The notes under the pieces are model-generated. The model ran no database searches. It saw only the letters and a program-made list of their open reading frames with translations, and was not told where the DNA came from. From Siderastrea radians (taxonomy: Eukaryota > Cnidaria > Anthozoa > Scleractinia > Rhizangiidae), in contig OZ024889.1 of NCBI GenBank assembly GCA_964017195.1, forward strand, positions 52,055,418-52,119,417: DNA of 64,000 nt, in the 5' to 3' direction. Position 1 is the stretch's first letter; the number at the start of each line of letters is the position of its first letter. Of the stretch, positions 55,206 through 64,000 are shown in pieces. Both the position numbers and the translations under genes were made by a program.

Positions 55206-57563
55206 GTTCTCGCTTAACTCCCGTTTCCTCTCCCCTGTTGTTGTTTGTTGGCCACGCTGAATCAAATCACTCACCCGACGAACAACCTGGTCGGTGGCTT
55301 GTGCATGCTGTATGTCAATCGTTGGTACGATGGGTTCGTGTGCCCTGACTGGGTCAGTTGGTAGAACAGTATGGTCTCCGGTGAGGGCCGACACCCAGTT
55401 CACTTGGCCTTGATCTTGGTATTTTGCTGAGCACGCAACAGTCTGGAGAATCTCCTGTGGTACTATTTCCGTGTACGTTTCCATGTGGGCCGTGTCATCA
55501 AGGGGCATTCGAGATAAGGTATCAGCGTCAATGTTGACTTTTCCGGGACGATAGTGGATAGTGAAATTGAAATCGGCCAACTCCCCAACCCAGCGCAAAC
55601 CAGTGGCGTTCAGTTTTGCAGAGGATAAGACGTAGGTGAGTGGGTTATTATCAGTGTACACTTTAAAACTTGGTGCGTAATAGAGATAATCTCGAAACTG
55701 ATCGCAGATGGCCCACTTGAGCGCTAGAAACTCCAGCTTCCCAGAGTGGAGATGGTAATTCTTTTCCGCTGGAGTTAAGCTGCGGGATCCGTATGCCACA
55801 ACACGGAGAATGTCATTCTGATACTGGTACAAGACGGCACCTAACCCGTCCTTGGAAGCATCAGTATGAAGGACAAAGGGTTTCTGAAAGTCCGGGTAGG
55901 CCATAACTGGAACGCTTGTGATCGAAGTAATCAGTGTCTCCAGGGCCGATTGATGAATGTCTGTCCATTCCACTGGGTGTTTTGCCGGTAGCTGGCCATT
56001 GTTACTATGGTTCCTCTTGGCTTTATCTTGCTTAGCCCCTTGCGGTGGTTGACCCGGAGTCTTCACCAAATCATAAATAGGCTTGCTGATTATTGAAAAG
56101 TTCTTAACATGTCGGCGGTAATAGTTCAGGAAACCCATAAATTTGCGCACTTCATTCACTGTCTTTGGAGGAGAGTCTTTGAGAGCAAGAACCGGTTTAA
56201 TGCTGGATGGGTCCAGTGCGTAACCCTTATTCCGATACAACACGCCCAAGAAATTTAACTTTTCTCTTAAACAATTCACACTTTCGAGGTTTCAGTTTGA
56301 CTCCATGCTCTCGCAATCTTCGAAGGACCTTGCATGTGTGTTCGAGGTGTTCCTCAAATGTAGCACTGAAAATGATAATATTATCCAGGTAAGGTACACA
56401 GACAGTGTCTCTTAAGTCTCCCAGACAGTTCTCCATAAAACGTTGAAAGGCCCCAGGTGCTCGAGAGAGAGACCAAAGGGTATTCGAACCCACTCGTAGA
56501 GGCCCCATGGTGTGATAAAAGCTGTCATGGGTTGGCTGTTTGGACTCATGAACCCTTGGTGATAGGCCTTGCCCTGGTCAAGGACAGAAAACCATGCGTT
56601 GCCTCCGAGGTTATCTAGCGTTTCTTGTATTCGGGGTATTGGGTGTCGGTCAGGTCGTGTCTTCTTGTTCACTGCTCTAAAATCCACACACAGCCGTAAG
56701 CTTTGGTCTTTCTTTCTCACACAGACGACCGGAGAACTGTACAATGATGATGATCTCTTGATAAAATTCCGGTTTAACAAATCTTCAATGTGGGCTTTCA
56801 CCTCCGGGTAGAGTGGTTTGGGTACTGCTACATAGTTATTCTGTACCGGTGTCTGGTCCTCCAAATCCAGATCAAGTTCAAGGTCAGGGATACATCCAAC
56901 ATCATTATCATCTTTAGCAAAAGAGTCAGCTTCTTCAGTTAGTAAATTTAAAGCCATCTGTTTTTGAGCAGGTGTCAGGCTTTCCAGGAGTATGTCCTTG
57001 ATGTGTGTGGGGACTTCTGCTGCTACTCCTCCTACCGGTTCTGTAGTCACTGATTCTTGGACCTCCTCAATGGTGCCATTATCGCTACTCTCCGGCTCCT
57101 TTAGTTTAACTTCAAGTGGTGTCACAGACTGAACAAGTTGCAGTCGACCGAGTAAAGTTCTTCCCCGAAGTACTATGTCATGGTTGGTGTTGTTGGTGAT
57201 GTCAATGTCCACTTGACTTGATTTTCCTCTCTTAACAGTCAGCAACGTTTCCGAAACTTCCAAACCACTAGGCCATGGGTTGGCCTCATCGGGTTCAAAA
57301 AGAACTGGTGTCGGTCTTTCCACAGGTCCTGTATTTGCTCTGCAGGTGACCCTTTGGCTCCGCTTGGGTGGTATGATGGTGTCACGCTTGCTAGTCTTGA
57401 TAAAGCAAAGTTCCCCTTGATTAAGGTTCTTGACAAAATTCACAAATACTGAGGCAGTTTGGCTGTCAAGATCAGTGAAGCTGGCAGTGACAGCTTGGGG
57501 CAACGCAACATCCCCATTATATATTGCTATCTTTAATAATCTCCTCAATAACATTAAAGCCAA
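55197..57563 (-). pseudogene. Gypsy reverse transcriptase and RNase H
   Basis: The 57563-56412 frame covers the linker and RT fingers (YPEVKAHIEDLLNRNF, SPVVCVRKKDQSLRLCVDFR) and palm ([14 protein letters not shown]). A frame change near 56470 leads to [17 protein letters not shown], where the catalytic box is YLDN instead of YLDD. A second frame change near 56260 leads to the connection and RNase H domains (VRKFMGFLNYYRRHVK, VLHTDASKDGLGAVL, HSGKLEFLALKW, VYTDNNPLTYVL, HYRPGKVNIDADTLSRM). The frame reaches the nested transposon at 55197-55205 and stops there by chance in the TIR. Both frame changes and the D-to-N change make this copy inactive. Confidence 0.85.
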
Positions 57564-58110
57564 TTAATGGTGAGTCCAAATATTGTTCCGTAACAAGAAA
57601 GGGAACTATCAAATCATTGTTGCACGACGACAGTCTAAAATTCAGCTCCACCCATCCTATGTATAGCATCTCGCTACCATTGGCAGCAGTCAAGTTCAGT
57701 TTAGTGTTTAGTAGTTCCGAGAAGTCCCTAACAGCCACATCAGGAAAATTCCTCTTTACAAACTCATTAGATATAATCGAGACCTGGGCCCCTGTGTCCC
57801 ACAGTACATCTACTGAATGCCGATTAATCTCTCCCTTAACAGTGCATCTTTTTCCCACTAATCCCACCACTGTGGCTTGCTGTTGTGGTGTCAGATGACT
57901 CACAAAGGTGTGGTTGTTAGGGTCCAGTTCCTTTGGTTCTACCTTGTTGGCAAGGTGTGAAATTGCAGTGCATAACACTTTGTGATCTGGCCAGTGTTTC
58001 TTTTGACAAGCCCGACTACAGTATTTCACGGCCCTACATTTTGAACATTGCAAGAACTTTACTCTCTCTGACTGAACTTGGCCACAGCCATTACATCGAC
58101 GGGACTTGTA
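57517..58110 (-). pseudogene. Gypsy MYND-like zinc finger and aspartic protease
   Basis: After gag the next frame (-1 relative to gag) encodes a Cys/His array spaced as in MYND fingers: CNGCG, then QCSKCRAVKYCSRACQKKHW and HKVLC (about 58090-57970). The retroviral-type aspartic protease follows (SVDVLWDTGAQVSIIS, about 57810; then ELNFRLSSC and PLIGFNVIEE). The protease would cut the polyprotein; the MYND finger is a protein-binding module not usual in Gypsy elements. A one-base frame change near 57520 separates this from the RT frame. Confidence 0.75.
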
Positions 58111-58124
58111 GCTGTTACTGTCGA

Positions 58125-59495
58125 CTATTCCGTGTCCCGCCGGGATAGTCGCTGGCCGTTTCCCTGACGGCTACCCCTGTTCCTATTTCTAATACACTCA
58201 CGAGCTATGTGTCCAGAGCTACCACAAGCAAAACAATGGTCACATTCCTCTCCTCTTCCACGCTCCTTACAACTCTGACAACCCCAACTTGAATACCTTG
58301 GCTGGTAACCCCTGCCTCTGCCTCTGAGGGGGGATCGACCCCAGTCGGGTCTTGCTGCTTGACCACCTTGGGCGTTTACTCGTCCTTTGAGCTCGTTAAT
58401 CTCTGATTTCATCTGCCGAGTTTCAGAAAGGATCTGTTGGCTTCCATCTGCACTTAGGCTTCTGGTCTTCTGTTCACCTTCAACCTTGGAGATTTCGCAG
58501 GCATTCACTTTTGTCGCTTTTTGGCGTTCTGTTGCCAATTTCGTGTTTCTCTCGGCTTGCTGTGAAGCTAGTTCATTAACTTGTCTCATAAGTTCCTCGT
58601 CAGTGAGCCCCGGGGTGCGAAGGGTCGCTCGCAAGTTCGACGCTAAAATGTCATCACGAAGCCCAGTCTCGAAGGATTTTACAAATGTCTTCTGGATCAG
58701 GGACAGGCCATAATTAAACTCACAATCAGATTCCTGACTGGCAAAATTTACTTTGTTACGCAGGTCCAGTGCACGAAGTAAGAATTGCTGAGGTGACTCG
58801 TTGTTCTGTTGGCATACTGTCGCCAGCTGTTGATACACTTCAGATGCAGCTTTTTCGCGATAGTGGACACGAAGAATTCGCCGTAATTTTGCAAGGGATA
58901 GGTCATTTAATGTCACCACGTAACTTCGAAGACTACTATGAGGCGATATCGCACGAATAACCGCATCAACAATTTCACTTTCTTTATACCCACGTTTAAG
59001 GCCCGAATCTATTTGATGCATTAATGACACGAAAGTCAACTTTTCTGTCTGTCCAGGCTCGCCAATCTGTCCCGAAAGTTTATACTCTCTGTGCAGCAAG
59101 GAGGGGGTGACCTTTGTTCCCGCCAGTTGGCTCAAAATATTTTCTGTGTCCTGTTCAACTTGATCTTTGTTTGTTTTTCCCCCGGAGCCCATCTTTTCGC
59201 CCTTTTCCCCGTTAGCTACTGGTTTCTTTTCTGTTTCTTCGGTCGATCCACCCGCTTTTTCGAGAGGGGGTACAGTTCCTTTTACATATGCAAATAGCTG
59301 TTCCAGACATGCATATGCAGCCTTTTCATCGCTCTCCATTTTACCATCTATTTCTTTTCTGATAATTTTGATAAGTTGCATTTTCGTTTTCCCCGCTACT
59401 TCGTCTTCAATCCCTAATATTTCCATCATTTCGGCAAGTTTGCCCTCATCTTGGTCGAACAATCGCGCTTCAACTTGCAGTTGCAATTGCTCCAT
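58125..59495 (-). CDS. Gypsy gag protein with CCHC zinc knuckle
   Basis: An intact 456-residue ORF from ATG at 59495. It has an N-terminal coiled/helical region (EARLFDQDEGKLAEMMEILG), a central retrotransposon gag-like part (YREKAASEVYQQLATVCQQN, ESPQQFLLRALDLRNKVNF), a Gln/Lys/Glu-rich helix, an Arg/Gly-rich stretch (SPLRGRGRGYQPRY), and a zinc knuckle CFACGSSGHIAREC. It would assemble the particle and bind element RNA. It ends TAG about 20 bases before the recognisable part of the -1 frame that encodes the MYND finger, consistent with translational frameshifting, though I see no classical slippery heptamer. It is the least damaged ORF of this element. Confidence 0.8.
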   Translation of the reverse strand: MEQLQLQVEARLFDQDEGKLAEMMEILGIEDEVAGKTKMQLIKIIRKEIDGKMESDEKAAYACLEQLFAYVKGTVPPLEKAGGSTEETEKKPVANGEKGEKMGSGGKTNKDQVEQDTENILSQLAGTKVTPSLLHREYKLSGQIGEPGQTEKLTFVSLMHQIDSGLKRGYKESEIVDAVIRAISPHSSLRSYVVTLNDLSLAKLRRILRVHYREKAASEVYQQLATVCQQNNESPQQFLLRALDLRNKVNFASQESDCEFNYGLSLIQKTFVKSFETGLRDDILASNLRATLRTPGLTDEELMRQVNELASQQAERNTKLATERQKATKVNACEISKVEGEQKTRSLSADGSQQILSETRQMKSEINELKGRVNAQGGQAARPDWGRSPLRGRGRGYQPRYSSWGCQSCKERGRGEECDHCFACGSSGHIARECIRNRNRGSRQGNGQRLSRRDTE

Positions 59496-59836
59496 GATAT
59501 CAAAACACGTCGTACAGTTCAGCGATTTTCAAAACACAAACATCCAGTCCCAAGCACTAAATACCACACAAAACACGGCCGTCTACCCGTTTAGTCGACT
59601 TTTATCGACGGGGATAGTTTATCTATCACAGTGACTCAACTGCTGTACTCTTACCGTTGGCATCTGACTATAAATCCCTTTCACAAGCTTGCACCATTCC
59701 ACGTGGTCTGCGCGATCGTTTCGACCTGCTCGCTTGAATATTCCTCGTTCAAAATCCACGTATTTTGCTTCCCACAACGCCAGAAATTCTCCTTTAAACT
59801 TGGGATCCGTAATTCGTCCTGGCAGGGTCGCCAAAT
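59496..59836 (-). other. Gypsy 5' untranslated region with primer binding site
   Basis: Lies between the 5' LTR and gag. The bases next to the LTR on the minus strand (ATTTGGCGACCCTGCCAGG) begin with the TGG typical of a tRNA-primed site. The plus/minus ORFs over 59619-59884 have no support. Confidence 0.55.
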
Positions 59837-60050
59837 TGTTACCCCGGTCCCATATAGCACCACAATAAACGTATAGCACTTCAAAACATTGTATTTTCGT
59901 CCTTCAACAACTCATACAGTCATTCCACACGTTCTTGAACGTTCTTCCCTCGTGTACGATTACCCCGGATGTACTAGCCTACGTCACGCGTAACGCCCTT
60001 CCGTTTAGGGCTAATGGCTTCACACTTCCGGTTAAAACTATTTCCTAACA
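59837..60050 (-). repeat. 5' LTR of the Gypsy element
   Basis: 214 bp; pairs with 43913-44126 (four differences). Confidence 0.95.
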
Positions 60051-61163
60051 CAACTTGGCGCATAGCATGCATCCTATACTTAATGGGTATGTGAATGTAC
60101 GACCTAAAGGCATCAGATCGCCAGTCTCCTAGTCTCTTAATTAACTCCTCCAGTAGGTTAGCTTGAAAGGCTAGGGTTGCCCCCCCAGCTCTAAGGCTGT
60201 GACCACTGATGCGAGTTGGGTCAAGGCCCGCTGTCAATGCCACGGATTTAAGAAGGTTGTCAAACTTTGCATATGTGAGGGGCATCAGGCTACTGCTTGA
60301 GGGTGCTGGTAAGACAAAGGCAGGACCAGACAGAGGGGCTGGAACCAGCCTGAAGGCAGTCTGTAGTGCTGCATAAGGACACAATGGGTGACCTTGGATG
60401 CGAGGGAGTGGGATGGTGAGGAGTCGTTGGCTGAACTGAATGGTTTTGGACCAGCGGTTGATAATGATGACCCAGTCCGGGTAAAACACAATGTTGCCTC
60501 TCCTAAGGGTTGAACTTGGCAACGCCCTTTAACAGCATATTGGCTTTACGAAGAAGGCCGAAGAAGCCCACTAAGCAGACAGCCCAGAAATTGGCATGGG
60601 CTGGGTCTGTCAAGTTCAAGTGTTCCTTGATAGCCAGAAGCATGTCAGGGGTCATGGGTTTCTTCTGCGAGACTGTTTGTCCTTTGCAGCGGCGAATACC
60701 ACGCAAAGTGGTAGCTAAGTGGAATTTATTTTTGGTAGGATCCTCAAGGCCATGTTCCAAATGGAGGATACGAACAATGTTCAGGTATGCTGGAATCAAG
60801 GAAATGGATAATGATCGAGCCAGGAAAGCTGCGTAACGACTGAGTGTTATGGTGGATGCTGGTAGCGGCTGGTACCCATAATACGCACAGAAGATTAGAT
60901 AGGCTCGCAGCTGACTTTTGTAAGTGGTCTTAGTGGAGGATGCGTAGGCTTGTTTCCGAAACTTAAGAACTTCCATATCCAATCTCGACTGATCCTCTGG
61001 GTCTGAGGAAAGCAAGTGATAAAGGTGACATGTGAGACGAGAGGTCTAAAGTAGATGAAGAGGACTGTGAGAGCCATGCTCGAAGCGTGTCTTGGTGGCA
61101 TTTTTCATCAAGTCTAGAAATACTGTCTGCAATAACATTGAGCGAGCCTGGGATGTGATCCAC
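60051..61163 (-). pseudogene. Tyrosine recombinase (with RNase H tail) of the outer Ngaro/PAT-like element, cut by the Gypsy LTR
   Basis: Starts with an RNase H C-terminal tail (DHIPGSLNVIADSISRLDEK, 61160-61100) with no RT before it. After frame changes the recombinase N-terminal domain is at 61015-60503 (STKTTYKSQLRAYLIFCAYY) with the catalytic Arg in GFFGLLRKANML. A frame change near 60510 leads to the C-terminal catalytic part (60522-60051): YAKFDNLLKSVALTAGL, then GHSLRAGGATLAF (HxxR) and LGDWRSDAFRSYIHIP with a Tyr placed to be the nucleophile. The Gypsy LTR begins at 60050; beyond the left LTR, at 43912, a few more codons and a stop follow in frame. These enzymes integrate circular cDNA. 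Confidence 0.75.
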
Positions 61164-61181
61164 TGTCAGGTGAAAACCATA

Positions 61182-61272
61182 GAGTTCTACAGCGCAGACT
61201 CGGCCAAACTCGGCCTAGGCTTCCCTCCTCCCAGAGTTAAATGTAAATAAAAGGAGTATTATTGCAACTTAA
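61182..61272. repeat. X repeat (A1) of the outer element
   Basis: See 43660-43750. It abuts the truncated RNase H tail, with about 20 bases between. Confidence 0.9.
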
Positions 61273-61790
61273 AGTGGTACATGATTATATAGACAAGGAC
61301 TTCAAACAGTCTCATTGATAACAGATACAGTACAAAAATCTATAAGGCAATTAAATTACTCTTGAAGTATTTATGAGAAAACTATTTGAAAAATAACTTA
61401 CACCTTTCAGTACCTTTTGGAATGGTTTGGGTAAAAATTTAATGTATATGACTTGAATATATAAATATGGACAGTCTAATTTGTAGGATTGCAAGCACAG
61501 TTTTAATTTTACAATTCAGTGACAAAATAACTTGTATCGATCTTTCAGTACCTTTTGGAATGGTTTGGATAAAAAATTAATGTATATGACTATTTTCGTC
61601 CCTGGCAAAGTTAATATTTTGAATTATATTATGGCTTGGTTGGAAATTAATCAGTACATTTGCCATCAATTAATTTTTAATGGGTAATTTCCAGTGTTAT
61701 AATAAAGCCATGTATGATTTCCGTCAACCCTTTTCAAGCAAAACTTACATCTATCTAGATCAAACTACCTATTTAAGCCGGGTGTGGACA
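61273..61790. other. AT-rich sequence with one local duplication
   Basis: TTTCAGTACCTTTTGGAATG(G)TTTGG followed by TAAA.ATTTAATGTATATGAC occurs at about 61405-61450 and again at about 61543-61590. No coding content. Confidence 0.6.
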
Positions 61791-61808
61791 AAACCTGGGC
61801 CCGGGCCC

Positions 61809-61868
61809 ATGGGCCAGCCCATGGGCTACCCTATGGGCTACCCTATGGGCTACCCTGTGGGCCACCTC
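61809..61868. repeat. 12-bp tandem repeat at the foldback left end
   Basis: Four to five copies of ATGGGCTACCCT, the first and last degenerate. The Gly-Tyr-Pro-Met ORF across it is an artefact. Confidence 0.85.
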
Positions 61869-62083
61869 CAAAAATTATTACTTTTTTTTTTTGATAAAAA
61901 AAAATTATAATAAACATAAGAAAACATAAACTAAAAATTAATTTGTTATTAATTTATCAATTATTGATATTTTAAAAAGAGTTGTTGGCTGTGGTGGATT
62001 AATTTGTTAATTATGTAGTCAAGCAGAAACATAAAACAAAAACAAAACAAAAGAGAAATCACAACCAAACAATGCAATGAATC

Positions 62084-62900
62084 TGGGGATCGCTTGTACG
62101 TGCTCAGTGGTCATGCCACTTTCTGGTTTTTGTTGATAGTACACTGGGGTACAGAATAGGTTTGACACAACATTAAACTGACACGGCATTTTTCTGTATG
62201 ATTGTTGGCCTCTTTGCCTTGAACAGGGTATCTGATTTTAGGGAAGTCTGCCCTATCAAAACGGGGTCTGAATTTGCCTCAAACAGGGTCTCAAATAAAG
62301 GGTTTCCCTACACCAAGCTCACAAACAATTGTCTTGGGGGATGTACCAGCTTGCGGTTTCACAGCACGTTTTCTTCCTGGGATCCCAACAGATGAGTTCA
62401 TGCTGTCTTTGTTGTGCTTGTTAGCCGTAAACAGCACTCGTGTTTGTCACATATCCAGTGTAAAAAGTCGATTTACCCCTTTGTAGACATAAATAGATGG
62501 TCAAAAATGACTAAGTGACTTATGGCGCTCTGACATAGTTGTCTTGAGATCTGCGGTGTTCTGCTTTCTGTTAACAGTTCCACGGGGAGCAAAACAATTT
62601 TATAATACCAGTATGTTATTCTGACTGCTTGAAACATAATAGCACACACTGGGTTTGCATCAGACAAACTTGGAAAAGCTCTCCAATAATTTTCTGAATG
62701 GATTCACCGCGCTTGTCTGAGGGCGTTTAGTATGCCAGTGTTGTTAGGGGATACTCTTCACCCAGTGAACACTGTTCAGAGTATAAAATTTGTGGAGTTT
62801 GGAATTTTAGAACTTTAGTTGGCTTATGTAACGACTCTTGAAGAGGTGTACATGCGTGTGTGTTGCATCCGGAGTGGTAAGGAGGGGGTGTAATTCGCAG
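62084..62900. other. Interior of the foldback-like element, no identified gene
   Basis: Short ORFs on both strands without recognisable content. In the minus sense this would be 3' flank of the exon at 62904-63188. Confidence 0.4.
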
Positions 62901-62903
62901 TTA

Positions 62904-63188
62904 TCACATCTCACCGAGTAATTCGGCAATGAGGCTTTCCGGTAATGTCTCATCTTCAATGTCTAGACCAATCTGCAACAGAGTTCTGCCAATGTTTCGA
63001 TAGTGAGCCTTGCGCTTCATGGTACAGTCAAAGCTCTCCTTGCGACCACTGTCATAAGTGACCAGCTGTAGTTCAACGATGCAGGCCGATGACCGCTCCG
63101 CAAAAGCACGCGAGAGGAACCTTACCTCTGCTGGGGTAGTTGCATAAAACGAAACTTCCGGCGTACCCTCTAACGTCAGACGTTCAGT
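62904..63188 (-). CDS. Terminal coding exon, 94 residues, unrecognised
   Basis: The frame opens after a TAG acceptor-like site (CTAACTAG|ACTGAACG) and runs to TGA at 62906-62904 without a start codon upstream. The composition is that of an ordinary globular protein: PEVSFYATTPAEVRFLSRAF, CIVELQLVTYDSGRKESFDC, KRKAHYRNIGRTLLQIGLDI, then PESLIAELLGEM. I do not recognise the family. It lies between the arms of the foldback-like element, so it may be a captured host exon or part of the element's own gene. The upstream minus frame near 63290 (WRYCLPRRHRLFKKHFKPW) might be another exon, but this is weak. Confidence 0.4.
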   Translation of the reverse strand, partial: TERLTLEGTPEVSFYATTPAEVRFLSRAFAERSSACIVELQLVTYDSGRKESFDCTMKRKAHYRNIGRTLLQIGLDIEDETLPESLIAELLGEM

Positions 63189-63424
63189 CTAGTTAGTTAC
63201 TATGTTAACGGCTGATGTTAGCAGTTACGCCGGGTGTTGGGTTTTATGCAACTCACCCCTGGTACCCAAGGCTTAAAGTGCTTTTTAAATAATCTGTGCC
63301 GCCTTGGCAGACAATACCGCCAGCTAGGCAGGCCAAGGTCGTCACAAATTTTTACCTTGGAAAAGGTGGCAGGTTTAAAGTAATATATTGGATTTTTTTC
63401 CAAAAACACACCTTTCACCAATTG

Positions 63425-63690
63425 TGGGGGGGGACAGGGGGGTTTAAATCTCCCTCTTCCCGTACCCTTTAATCCCGGTTCCCGCCCTGTATTTTTTGGC
63501 TCCCGCCCCTTTGCATTTTTTTCGATTGCGAAATATTGCACAATGTTGCGTAATCTTCCCCTTTTTCTCCCACTTCCCGCCACTTTGGGAATCCCACTTC
63601 CCGCCCCCTCTTCTCCCTCCTCCCGTACACCTCCCGCCCCCTTTTCTCCCGGTCTCCCGCCCCCCTGTCCCCCTCCACCCAATTCGCAGC
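63425..63690. repeat. C/T-rich low-complexity tract with recurring TCCCGCC
   Basis: More than ten CTTCCCGCC or CTCCCGCCCC words lie on the plus strand. They produce Gly/Arg/Glu-rich minus-strand ORFs and Pro-rich plus-strand ORFs that are not credible genes. Confidence 0.75.
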
Positions 63691-64000
63691 ATGTATTCCT
63701 GTGCTGTCTGGCGTATTCCACAGAGATAAATAGGCCTCAAATAAACACGTAGTTCGGATTCATTGCATTGTTTGGTTGTGATTTCTCATTTGTTTTGTTT
63801 TTGTTTTATATTTCTGCTTGACTGTATAATTAAAGAATTAATCCACCAGAGCCACCAACTTTTTTTAAAATATCAATAATTGATAAATTAATAAGAAATT
63901 AATTTTTAGTTTATTTTTCTTATGTTTATAATTTTTTTTAATCGAAAAAAAAAATTTTGGGGGTGGCCTAGAGGGTAGCCCATAGCGTAGCCCATAAGGT

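Larger units (their letters stand above)
43913..60050 (-). mobile_element. Gypsy/Ty3 LTR retrotransposon (minus strand), split by an 8.8-kb DNA transposon
   Basis: LTRs of 214 bp (TG...CA) lie at 43913-44126 and 59837-60050 and differ at four positions. A 4-bp direct repeat CAAC flanks the element. Minus-strand order is gag with CCHC knuckle, MYND-like finger, protease, reverse transcriptase, RNase H, integrase: the Ty3/Gypsy order. The polypurine tract (GCAGGGGGAGTT) adjoins the left LTR at 44127, and a primer-binding-site-like TTTGGCGACCCTGCC follows the right LTR at 59836-59820. The polyprotein has several frameshifts, stops and a foreign element between RNase H and integrase. Without the 46409-55205 segment the element would be about 7.3 kb. 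It landed in the last codons of the outer recombinase gene. Confidence 0.9.
39614..61272 (-). mobile_element. Outer tyrosine-recombinase retroelement with split direct repeats (Ngaro/PAT-like), carrying two nested insertions
   Basis: Two sequences, X (about 91 bp) and Y (about 95 bp), recur. X lies at 61182-61272 and 43660-43750. Y lies at 43748-43842 and again as 39614-39645 plus 43499-43564. In the minus-strand direction the order is X, ORFs, Y, X, Y: the A1-ORF-B1-A2-B2 split direct repeats typical of Ngaro/PAT elements. The ORFs are the RNase H tail and tyrosine recombinase at 61163-60051. Between A1 and the RNase H tail only about 20 bp remain, so gag and RT were deleted. The recombinase C-terminus is split by the Gypsy element and the distal B2 repeat by the CXC transposon. 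X copies differ at one position that I see. Confidence 0.7.
61809..64000. mobile_element. Foldback-like element with long inverted repeats and 12-bp end repeats; right end outside the window
   Basis: The left arm (about 61809-62083) is the inverted complement of 63757-64000. Shared landmarks are ATCAATTATTGATATTTTAAA, GTCAAGCAGAAA, AAACAAAAACAAAACAAA and CACAACCAAACAATGCAATG. The outermost part consists of tandem ATGGGCTACCCT dodecamers (61809, 61821, 61833, 61845). The same dodecamer in reverse appears at 63978-64000, where the window stops. Arms of at least 245 bp with tandem subrepeats are typical of foldback-type elements. The interior (62084-63756) carries a coding exon but no transposase that I recognise. 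Confidence 0.75.

Noticed and set aside
61680..61910. Gly-Tyr-Pro-Met repeat protein
   Set aside because: Translation of the dodecamer repeats at the foldback end.
63218..63740. Gly/Arg-rich and Pro-rich ORFs of 70-167 codons
   Set aside because: They come from the TCCCGCC low-complexity tract and are equally open on both strands.

Overview
This window looks like a stretch of an animal genome, most probably a cnidarian (anthozoan/coral-like). It is AT-rich, its coding pieces are split by GT-AG introns, and the repeats are metazoan types: Polinton-type DNA polymerase, DIRS/Ngaro tyrosine-recombinase retroelements, Gypsy/Ty3, Penelope GIY-YIG, LINE ORF1, hAT, and a Harbinger-associated MADF protein. 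The species assignment is inference. Almost everything recognisable is a mobile element or a fragment of one, and most copies carry stop codons or frameshifts.

Layout, left to right. 1-4.6 kb: decayed protein-primed family B DNA polymerase of Polinton/adinto type, with a small opposite-strand ORF and a terminal hairpin. 4.9-5.4 kb: minisatellite. 6.1-8.3 kb: two minus-strand fragments, a SAM-domain first/second exon pair with a visible promoter and a second fragment probably from the same gene family. 8.7-9.5 kb: RecQ-like helicase pseudogene. 11.8-13.2 kb: hAT transposase relic. 14.8-16.3 kb: a DUF6589-like C-terminal fragment and a LINE ORF1 relic. 16.3-21.5 kb: nothing I can identify. 21.5-26.8 kb: DIRS-like retroelement whose gag is interrupted by a 1.5-kb array of six tRNA-like Pol III units. 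27.4-28.7 kb: Penelope GIY-YIG fragment at a 59-bp palindrome, and an ankyrin fragment. 29.2-34.1 kb: a nearly intact three-exon DDE integrase gene facing a HECT-type E3 ligase gene tail to tail. 36.9-38 kb: 65-bp satellite array. 38.2-39.3 kb: MADF-type protein.

39.6-61.3 kb is a nest of transposons. The outermost is a tyrosine-recombinase retroelement with split direct repeats in the A1-ORF-B1-A2-B2 order. Two elements sit inside it: a 3.84-kb TIR transposon encoding a nuclease-like/CXC protein (39649-43492), and a Gypsy LTR element (43913-60050; LTRs of 214 bp, 4 differences). The Gypsy pol gene is in turn split by an 8788-bp TIR transposon (46409-55196; TIRs about 180-200 bp; 9-bp target duplication) carrying a multi-exon DUF6589/zinc-finger gene and a convergent RecQ-family helicase gene. 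61.8-64 kb: a foldback-like element with long inverted repeats around a terminal coding exon; it runs off the window.

The best candidate for an undescribed system is the DUF6589 plus RecQ-helicase transposon. A divergent DUF6589 fragment and a separate RecQ-like fragment elsewhere in the window show that both families are repeated here. The CXC/nuclease TIR element and the integrase plus HECT ligase pair are second-rank candidates.
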